Assembly (NCBI GenBank): GCA_031308135.1
Contig: JAHLJT010000631.1
Coordinates: forward strand, 227,626,636 to 227,690,635
Direction of reading: 5' to 3'
DNA: 64,000 nt
Source of the DNA: Acheta domesticus
Taxonomy: Eukaryota > Arthropoda > Insecta > Orthoptera > Gryllidae
This document shows, piece by piece, positions 35,735 to 46,500 of the stretch. Position 1 is the first letter of the stretch. Each line of letters opens with the position of its first letter. Made by a program: the position numbers and the translations under genes. The notes below the pieces were generated by a model. The model ran no database searches. It was not told where the DNA came from and was given only the letters and a program-made list of their open reading frames with translations.

Positions 35735-36150
35735 AGCAGAACGACGGCGGTGGCGGTGGCGCCGGCGGTGGCGAGGGCGGTGGCGAGGGCGGTGGCGAGG
35801 GCGGAGGCGGGGGCGTGCGTGGGCGGTGGCGGTGGAAGTGGCACAACGGCGGAGGCAGTGGTGATGACTGGGACGAGGTGATGGCAGGTGTGGGGGCGGA
35901 AGCGAAGCTTTAGCGGGGGAGGCGGCGGCGCGATGGCGGGGACGACAACGGTGGTGATGGCGGTGGCAACGTCGGAGGCGATGGCGGGGGCGGTAGTGGC
36001 GACAGCGATCGCCTCAATGGCGACAGCGGTGGTGGCAGTGGTGACGGCGGTGGCGGTGGCAGTGGCGACAGCGGTGATGGCAGTGGCGATGGCGGTGGCG
36101 ACGCGGTGGCGACGGCGGTGGCGACGGCGGTGGTGGCAATAGCGACGACG
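35735..36150 (+). repeat. G-rich GGCGGT/GGCGAG hexanucleotide-type repeat upstream of gene 2
   Basis: About 400 bp of imperfect GGCGGTGGC, GGCGAGGGC and GGCGACAGC units with strong G bias on the plus strand, in an otherwise AT-rich region. It ends about 55 bp before the TATA-like box. Long ORFs on both strands here come from the repeat and are not genes. G-rich clusters of this kind can form quadruplexes; a regulatory role is only inferred. Confidence 0.8.
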
Positions 36151-36202
36151 GAAGGCAGCGGTGCTGGAGGCAAGGCAGTCTGCACAAGGGCGAGGTGCAG
36201 CA

Positions 36203-36236
36203 TTTAAAACCGCGCGCACGCCATCCTGCTGGCACT
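36203..36236 (+). promoter_or_regulatory. candidate core promoter of takeout-like gene 2 (TATA-like box)
   Basis: TTTAAAA at 36203-36209 is followed about 30 nt later by GGCACTTC, a plausible start site, and the ATG follows 25-30 nt after that. The 5' UTR would be very short. Inferred from spacing only. Confidence 0.45.
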
Positions 36237-36260
36237 TCACACGGTGTAGCAGACACGAAC

Positions 36261-36345
36261 ATGGCTCGATTCTTCGGCCTCTCCGCCTTCACAGTCGCCC
36301 TGCTGCTCGCAGCGCACCTCGCGGCGGCCGCTCCCAATAAACTGC
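36261..36345 (+). CDS. takeout-like gene 2, coding exon 1 (signal peptide)
   Basis: ATG at 36261 starts residues 1-28: a short N-terminal stretch with one Arg, a Leu/Ala-rich hydrophobic core, then APNKL. The exon ends in phase 1 at a GTGAGT donor. It is the first ATG downstream of the TATA-like box at 36203 and leads directly into the signal peptide. Confidence 0.88.
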
Positions 36346-39300
36346 GTGAGTACACTTGGACTTCTGCCCCGCTCTTCCTACTTGGACTTCTGCCCCGCTC
36401 TTCCTACTTCTACAGGTTTATGTATATCGCATGTGTGATCGTCAGGTGACTTGTAAAGACGCACAACTAATTAGGGTGGGAAACGATACACTGATCTGAC
36501 AAGCATTGTGTACCCAACTACGTTTTACCTAGAAACTAGATTATAATGCTAAACATACCAGAATTCTTGTGAACTGTCAAGTCAAACTATAAATGTCAAG
36601 GAAATTTAATTAGAATTACAAACTGAAATCTATTATTTCCTATATTATTTCAGTAGTATACCTCCCTTTTGCGGGTCTCACAAGCAACCAATCAATATAA
36701 ATGAGGTCTCTAAAGAAAGAGAATTTCAAGGAGACGTGACGAATTGCACTTTGACTTTAAAAATATGGATGATTTCTTCAAAAAAACGCATCGAAATATT
36801 CATGTAAAATGCAACCCGCATCACATGTCAACCTATATCGGCAAATAACTCGTAAACAAACGTTTTTCACATCATAATCTATAAGATGAGATATTTTCCG
36901 ATCTATTCAATTAACTTTTCGGTTCCACGCTTCAATACTATCAAGGCCATCTCGATATTTCAGCCCTTTCTGCTGGTAGCAATTTTTGTGGCGACACGCT
37001 TAGAAGGCTTAGATTTGACTATCTTTATTAACGCTTTCTGTTAACACCGTAGTTTGTGCAGTCTGACGAGGTTTATTTGCATAATCATTAATTCAAGATC
37101 TAACATGCGAGAGTTCTCGCACGGGTACGCTAGTTTTATATTATATTACGAGTGTAACCGGAATATCTAATACAATGGTCGTTGAAGATTGAGCTGTGTT
37201 CTCCATACAGTAATTTCTAATGGGTCAATCCTGTACATAAATTATCAATAAAATGAGTCTGTCAAGAAATGGTGAAAGTCAATGTATTTCTCATTTATTC
37301 AAAGTTTCAACAGATGGAAGTCCCTTCTTGTTGACACTTAATACGAGTAGGATGTGTTTAAACAGTATGATGAGTATGGATCGCCAAAATATCACGTGAA
37401 CGTACAAATCCTCAAATGGGATTATCGATATGAAATAAAAGAGAAAGGGATTCAAGAATTAGTGTGTGCACCAAGTTAAACCATCAAACCACCAATATAC
37501 GTTCGATTTTCGTCTTGAATACTTTCGAAAACATTTCCGAGATTTGGGATGATTTCCAGATGATGTTTGAATGATTTCACAATGTGATTCTAATAGAAAT
37601 GCAAGTTGTCGTCTTTCCGAAAAAAAGTTGATAAAAACAATGTCAACTTGCGTCTCGAAGTTCGAAAGCCATCATCACCCCACCAGCAAAGGCAAAGAAC
37701 AACGTGTCACTAATGTGCCATAGCCGAAGTTTCTCCCGGAGGGAGCTCGACAAATGAGCATCTAAGATTTCAGAATAGTATTCATGATTAAACTGACGGA
37801 GACCATTTTCACGCAACGTTTTGCAAAATTCGTAACGAAATTTGTATTTATTTTCATCCCAAAGACAAATATTCGAGCAAGTGAAAATAAAATGAATTTT
37901 GAGAATTAACTGTCTTTAAATCTAATGGGATCCTTTTGACAATAAACAAGTTATTCTATAAGACAGAACCAGCCAATCGGAAGTGTAAGAACTTCGTAGC
38001 GTTTATTTACAACATTTTTAGATAAAACACTAAAATTAGTGATTTCGGTGTTGACAACTAACAAATGTAGAAGAACAAATTTTAATTATTTTAGATCACG
38101 ATTTCGGTTTTCAGATTCTCGAGACTCTCTGCCCGGCTATCCCAGTACGTACTACACGAAATACTTGTGAAGGAAACCTCGATGGGGATTTTTCTGCTCT
38201 TCCAAACAGGCATTCGCGTGCTTCGTGTCAGTGCAAACTGCCGTGGCATGTAGGACAGTATGTTTAATTTAACGATTTTAAGGGAATAGGTATGAATGAA
38301 TGGATAAATTGGCGTTATTTGTGGAACATAGTGTTTACTTATAATTGTGAAAACTTATAATTAGAAAATTATCAAATAAAAAAGAATTCCTCGATTCTGG
38401 GCTTTCATCTGCTACATGTTTTCTCTGAGGATTCCATTAATGTATATCTCGTCCTCATACTGCAGATACATACTCAAAGCGTCCTCATACTCAAAGTCCA
38501 GAAACGCCATTCGCGTCTGGAAATCGACTGACATGTGTTGAACACCGCTTCTCAGTATGCTGCGATTTCTCTAACTGCGTCCCTCAAGGCCACTCAAATC
38601 CCATCTTCGCGATGGAATATGTCACGGCATTTCGCGTCTTTTCTCGGTCTTGCCGGTAGAAGTCGCATGAACGCAAGCCCTGCTTCATGTGGTCGCGATC
38701 GTGCGAAATCTAGCGGAACGACTGAGAAAGACGCGAAATGCCGTGACATATTCCATCGCGAAGATGGGATTTGAGTGGCCTTGAGGGACGCAGTTAGAGA
38801 AATCGCAGTATATATCTAATGTCTGTCCGATTGTTGGAGATTGATACGTTTTTACATACTGTAACGTCTTTTGTCAGTCCAGCAGATGTAATGGGATTTT
38901 CATCCACAGCCAGACGTTTGATGCGTCTTAAACTTTTCCAGAAAATGTTACGTATCAGGTACGAAATTAGATACTTCAGTGCTAAAGAAATTGAACTACT
39001 ATGTAATGTTTTTATTTTCGATTCTCTTTACAACATAATGGAATTACAACACATTGAATTTGAATATCAGTTGCTGACTTATCATTTTGCTCATTTTCAC
39101 AATATGCATGCTGTAAAAAAGTAATTTCGTTGCCTTTTTTATCAGCTTCAATGTTCGTTGTGTTTCTTCATTCAATGTGTGTTTCTTTACACCATTTACC
39201 TGAAGATACCAATCAATCATCCAACTGCATCCACCAATCATAATCAATTCATCACCAAGTATATTGGCCTGAAACATCTTCAATTAAAATGCCTTCAAAG

Positions 39301-40541
39301 ATAGAAATACGAATAATTCTGCAAATTTTAACAAATTACATAAAGCTAAATATTTATGAACTGGATAATGTACAACAGGATTTTTAAATTAAAAATTCCC
39401 ATGAATATAAGTTCATGGTTTCGGAATATTTAGTTAACCCTGCAGAAGTCACCTTTGGTTTCTTTGTCGACACAAATTTATTTATTCTTTCTTTTTAACG
39501 TTTCTGAGCCTCACGCTGAGCTGAACAATAGGTTTCATGTTGTTTCATTACTTTGTAACAAACAGTTTAATTAAATATTTATTTGGTTTCGGTTTGATCA
39601 GTGCAGTGGTATTACCCGTGCACTAACCCATGGCCTGTCTTCTCCTTCGTGACACAATAAACAGTTGAAGGAAAAAGCTCGCAGCCATGAAGTCTGTGGG
39701 AATTAACGACATTAATTATACATGTTCTATTTAAAGATCCGAGTTAGCCAACAGATTTCACTTAAGAAAAAACTATCTTGAATATTGTACTTTGTAAAGT
39801 AAATATCATTATCACATAGTTTGTTTGTAAACACTGTGGCACTATTTACTTTCCTGCATACGTATCTTATTATTCAGTAGAATTTCCACATTTTTCCTTC
39901 TAAATTGAAGTCGAGTACATAATTCGTAGCATGGAACCTACACAATATGTACGTGGAACGTCATAGAACGTCAACAAAATTACCTAAAGTAACATAATTA
40001 GACAACTAATTATTGTGCTGCAATACAAAATAACAAAAAGCAGATACAGAATTTCGCACGGGATTTTTTCTCTTATTCCGAGAAGTGTACTTGTAATGAG
40101 AAAAATATTCGCTAAGTTCATAAGATAGTTTTTATTCACAATTCAACTGTTACAAGGATATACCAGAGACACAGTAATAATTTTCCGAAATTTCAGGAGA
40201 GGTACCGTGGACACGCTATATCACCGAGAGCCGACAAAGAATTCAATTACACTTGTTAAGTGGCCGAATGACCAGTAGAAAAGCCCAGAAACGCCATTCG
40301 CCACCAGATCACTTTTGACCACATAGAAACTTGTACTGCCGTATCTCTTGCTAGATGAACCTGTAGTGCTCGTTCCCAAAAGGGGAGCTCATTTATACCC
40401 GCTACGGCAGGAACGTCAAACCGGGCTTGCACGAGCAACTTGCTCGCTTGGGGAGCCCGGCGCTCCTACAGGCTTAGACAATTTCCCCTGACTCCGCACT
40501 CATTACTTTCTCGTATGCGTATGTATATACAGAGTATATAC

Positions 40542-40583
<42 letters not shown>

Positions 40584-43500
40584 GCGTATGTATATACAGA
40601 GAGTACGTATATACGTAGTATAGAGAACTGTAATGCTGTTATTAATGTAATTATTATGTAATGCTGCGGAAAATCGATTTCGAGATTTCAACGGAAATAT
40701 ATATTTTGGGGTCCCTTGATACCGAATGAAGGTTTTTTCCCCTCCCTCTTTTTCCTTTCTTTCTTTTCTTTTTTCTTTTTTTTTTACAAAACGTTGGTCC
40801 GTCCGTCCGCCTGTCTGACCGTCCGTCCATTTTCCCCTAAAACCAAGAAAGGGGTGTATATGCTCAAGCTGAAGCGGCGCGAGGAGGTCGAATACTAAGG
40901 TCCGATTAAATTAAGAAGGTGATTGACATTTGTGAGCGGAGGGGAGCGAAGTTGCCAGGTCGCAAACCATTGAGCACGTGTTACCTGGGACACGAAAACA
41001 AACACTTCAAAAAATACGTGTAAAAGTGTAAAAAATACGACAAAAGCCTAACCTCAACGCAACTCATCACAACACAGTACACATTGAGCGCGCAGAACAG
41101 GCAGAAACGCGGGCGGCGCGGCGGCAGGGAAGTCGCTTGCGATGTTCAAATGTTCCCCTTGTTCGGCAGTGGCAACTGAGCGACCTGACACGTCACGTTT
41201 TGCCTCTCTGGTTGGCAGCTGCCATGGAAATGGGAGAGGCGTCCTGACGTCACACAGAACTGTCAATCACCTTCTTAATTTAATCGGACGAAATCGTACG
41301 AAATCGTACGAAAATATGTTTGCCAGATTTATGCAAGCAAATAACCGAGAATATATTATGTTTATATTCTTCACCACTCATTACTATTTGATGTTTATTT
41401 TCGTATTAAATTCTTCCTTATATAAACACCTTTGTTAAGTGACCGGAATATGTTTGAATGGCGAATTCTTTCCTTGTTTTGGTTTTGTGTTGTGATATTA
41501 AATCAGTTATTTATTTTATTTAACAATAATGTGAAATAAATTAACAAATCCCTGTAAGTTAACGGTTCTCGCTTACGGACAGCGATTTTAACAGACAAGA
41601 ATATTTGTCTGTTAAACCTTCTAACCTGAACGTTGAATATTCACGTTTTTATTTCACTCCTAAGTAAACAGGATTAGAAAATCAAGATAGGTTTAATTCA
41701 ATTTTTTAAAATTTCACTCTCAATTGAGAATCTGAAATCGAACTGATGTATTATTTCGTTTTAATGGGTCATTTCTTTGCCTTATGATAAATAGGAATTA
41801 TTAATATAGCTAAATTTGCGACAGTAACTGTCAAGTAACTTCTCCCCAAAACTGTCATCGGCCAGGTATCCAGAGACGTACTGCCATTCCGCAGCTTTGT
41901 ACATCCCTTCCTTTTAAATCTGGCGCCAATTTGTCTGAGCTCAGTGCCCGCGAGCTCTAGTAAGCGTATTACCTTGCCCGCGACCTTGTCATGGCTGCAC
42001 TAAGGGCTGAGGGCTGGCTGACTGCGCCGGTGTGCGGTTGGTGTCGGCGCTGCGAGTGCCTGTTAAAGTTCTACTCCATCATTCAAATCAGCATTAATTC
42101 TATCATTACCTTTTCTTATCATTTAGCATTTCTTTTATTCTTGATGACCAAAATATTTTCGAAGATATCGCACTAGATGCAGGAGAACAGTTATCCTTTT
42201 TTGTGATGATTGAAAACGATGAATAAATTAAGTTATGAAAATGAATTGTATTTCGACAAATCACAGGGTTAAAAGCAGTATTACCCGCATTGAATCTCAT
42301 TTCCAGACTTCTCGTTACTCAGGACATATGAAGTACGATATCCCTAGAAATTAGTCTTATCCTTCATCTCCTCTCTGCGCATTTAAAGCAGGCTATTGTC
42401 TCAGTGTCATATTGACAATTTTTTATTGCGATGCAAATATATGCTTTCTTTCAATCATTGTTTACAATGATGAATATGAAGCAAAAGGAAACTTTTGCGT
42501 TTGTTGATCCAACAATTCACAAAGCAAAATGCACTCTATTATGTTTCAGCTCCTGGATTCAAACTCTGCCCGAGAAAAGATCCAAACACAATACAATGTT
42601 TGCAGGAAGCAATTGACGTAGCAATTAGAGAACTTGAACCAGGTAAATGAGGACACAATCTCCCATTACTTCTAAAGTTGATAAATATAATACATACGTG
42701 TTAATATACACACGTTCTTCATTGTATGTTATTCAATTTTAATGAGACGTTCTTTTTCCAGGTCTCCCAGAGTTCGGCATTCCTTCTTTAGACCCTTTCT
42801 ATATTCCTCAGTTGGGCATTGGAGACCCTAAATCGGACGCCCCTGTTAACTTGAAAATCAATTTTACTGATATAATTATTTACAACCTTAAGACAGGAAG
42901 AACATCAAACGTCAAGTGAGTAGATTTCTCTGCAAACACAAAGTGAGGGAGTATTTGAAAGTTTTTCTAAAATGACCATAAATAATATAATTTTAAAATA
43001 ATTTTCTTCTTGTTCTGCAATTTCAATAAATGTTCTTTAATATTATTTACAGTTATAAAAATGTAAAAGATTTACAATGCGACTATACAAATAGCTTATA
43101 TATTATAGCTTATGTAATATATTTACTACTAATATGATGTTTTTACTTAGTTTGAACTGAGAAAACTCTAAGAAAGATATTTTTACAATATAGATTGACA
43201 AAGAATTTATATAGGAAAAGGATGTTGAAGTTTTCGATGTTTTTGAAAAGCGTTTCTGCATTCAAACACATATCAAGCAGTAACATCACGCGAATACGAA
43301 TTTAGTCTTTTCCGAAAGTAATTTCTTTGTAAGGTTGATCATTGCGGAAAAAAATAAGAGAAACGTGGTCGGAAAAATAAATAACTCAATGAATTATTTT
43401 CCATATTTTCTTTAGATTCGATCCTGATGCCTTTCTGCTGTCTGCACATGAACAAGCAGACGAGCTCTATGCGGAAGCCAACTATGTTATGGACGGTCGA

Positions 43501-46500
43501 ATTCTTCTTATTCCAGCGAAGGGTGAAGGCAAAGTCACGTTGAATATAAGTGAGTACACGCCAATAGAACGGAAAATTTTAGTAGCGAATCTCACATGGT
43601 GAGAGACTTGTCGGGAGCTTAGAGCTGATCTGGTTAGGGACTGTGCCTCTCTACGGGAAGATACCTGGTTGGGAAAAACCTCGCAAACCTGCAGGTAGGT
43701 CGGCGCCGGATCTCGCCTTCCGGAGGTGGAAGCGCCACCTCCCTGGATAGAACACGCACTACACTTATGGGACTAACGCCCTTGACGCGTCCGGAATCAC
43801 TAATCAATCAATAGCTTAGTGATGTGCCCGCCGTGGCTGAAGATTTTTGAAGTGATAACCGTCACGTTTTCTGCTATATCAAAATGTGACGGTAATTGTC
43901 AATTCAATCTAAGAGCATCTAGAAGCCACGTAATACTTCAAAGTGTTGAATTTAGTCCATATTAATTTAAATAATCAGGTTTAAGATTGCAATTATATTT
44001 TTTTATTTCCTTCTTATTGTTAGTAACCGTAGAGTTTAGAAAAGATGAATTATTACAAGACATTTAAAAAAATCAACATTTTTCTTGTCATTCTATGTTG
44101 ATCCTTAGTTCGTATTACGTCACGTTATGTTTTTTAAAATGAATTTTCATTTTCAGCCAATTTACAAGCAGACCTTGCAATGAAATGCGACAAGCAAATG
44201 AAAAAGAATAAAGTACATCTTAAAATTACTGAATTTCTTTTTAACTTCGTCGATCCCGATGGTTTGGTAATGCACTTTGACAACTTGTTCAATGGCGATA
44301 AGACCTTAGGTAAGTAATGCAGAGTACAAATATGTAAATGCGCTCACATCTATTATCGAATTCTATGCAGTTATATACAAATATATACAGGTTGTCCGGG
44401 AAGGAAACGTCAAATACACAAAAATAAATTCTTAATACACTTTAAAGCACATTTTTTCCAATAAATACAAATGTATTTTTCTGGATGCGTCGTAAATTAG
44501 AATTTGCAATTTTGTATATTATTTCTGCGTTCGTTTCTTACATTCGACCTTTTGTCACACATTTACACATTAATCTTTAAAGAAATTATTTCTTTTCGAA
44601 TATTGGAAATAACTAGAGGTGCTACAGAATGGCACAGACTTTCCCGTATTAGTTTTCTATTTCCTTGGGTTTTCGCTAGCTATATTGAATTGCCACATAC
44701 TCTTTCTTGCCAGCTGCCATCTATCACCGCCAAAAGTACATTTTTTCTGTATACCAGTATTATAAACAACCCTTTTACATTAACAAAATCGTTCATAGTA
44801 TGGCATATTATTGCACGAATCATTAAGTCATCCCTATTTCTGCACGAAATATGAGCCATTACTGACGTAATAGTCACGGCCCCTATATATTTTCAGTTAT
44901 GGAGTTTAAAGAAGGCAGTGGTACCATATAAATAGATTGCAGTGTTCGCATTAAAATCAAATACGTTATGAAAAAACTTACTTTTAAAAATTGGATAGCA
45001 GGTGCATTTGCCGTGACTGTAAAACAAAAAAGCTTTTTATGTTTAACATGTAAGGGTCTTAAGGAAATGTATTTTTTACAGACCTCAACATAATTAAATT
45101 CTTTACTGGATACGATAGTAAATATTCCGGGCTTGTCATTTTTTGTTCACAATCAAAACAATACCTTCTTCTTTCACATCGTTGATGCACAAATTGTACA
45201 ATTCGACACGTCTACAAGCACCAAATATGCCAAAAATATCAACAACCTGAAAATCATACCAGTTATTAAATAAATACAATACACCAGTTAATAAATAAAA
45301 CTTAACTATTATTGCCACTGTCATTATTATACCTTCATTAAAGAAAAGTTTCATCATCAGCTTTTGTAAGAAGTCTGTTTACCTCTTGTTGGGAAAATAC
45401 CATTGCCTTTATAGGTTGATATCCCACATTTACGTGTTTCATAAGTAAACTTACTTTGTGAAAAGTTCCAATATCAATATTCTCTTTGATCTTTAGCATT
45501 TCCTTTCATTTGGAATAAGTGCACCATAGTGTCGACGCTTTACATGCTGTGGACTTAATGTTTAAAGAAGCATGCATTAAATTAACAGACGTCTTTATTC
45601 TAGCATGTGCATTATACTTACTAAATCAAACTGCTCCGATAGATACGAAAGAACAGCAGCTTTGCATAATAAATTTGCATATTTTTTATCCATAAATTTC
45701 CTTAACTCCGCTTTTGCAGCTTCTTCCACAATTTATCTTGGCAAAGCCATTATGTTTGAATCACGACTTTCAAACTAATTGCCATTTGTTAACACATTTG
45801 TGGCTTAGGTAGCATTCATGAAAAAACATGAATTTGAGATCTACTACAACAACGAATTACAACTTAACACAATTAATTTCGCTTCCTTAAATCCTTATAA
45901 TACTGTTATACAAAAATTGTGTATGCAATTCGTTTATAATGTTAATATTTTGCACTCGTAAGAAGATATTACAGAACTCACTTCTAGCGTCGTTCGTTCA
46001 GTAATATCTTCTTATTCGCGTAAAAAAATGACAACGTTTTAAACTAATTGCATAATATGCTATTGTCATTTTCTTCATATTTCGGTTTCCTATTGGTAGA
46101 ACGGAAATATTAATTTTAGAATATTAAAGAACACAAAAACCTAGTCATAAATGGCAATTTTCTTTTAAAAATTATGTGCCGTTCAAGAGAAAATGGCGTT
46201 TTAGCGCTACTAAAAGTGCGAAATTTGAAGCTCATTTTCACAGAAAATTTTTGAGTTTTCAAAATACTTTATTTGAAGTTATTTGAAGCACTTACACTCA
46301 CAAATATAATAATCTTTACAAATTGCTGGTCATGTGCATATTAAAGATGTGAGAGATCTTTCAACAAAATTTCAATTATGTAATTTTTGAAAAAAACAAA
46401 AAAATAACTCAAAATAAACTTTACGCTATACAAAAGAGTGTAATTAGCACTATCCGTTACAAAATTTTGAAGAAAACATTTGCAGCCATATACGAGAAAA

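Noticed and set aside
35629..36355. 203-residue minus-strand ORF and other Ala/Pro/Gly-rich ORFs
   Set aside because: Produced by the G-rich hexanucleotide repeat; no domain, and the true first exon of gene 2 is on the plus strand at its edge.
41991..42176. 61-residue ORF in the GC-rich patch of intron 1 as an alternative first exon
   Set aside because: No signal-peptide continuity with exon 2; the 36261 exon joins in the correct phase.
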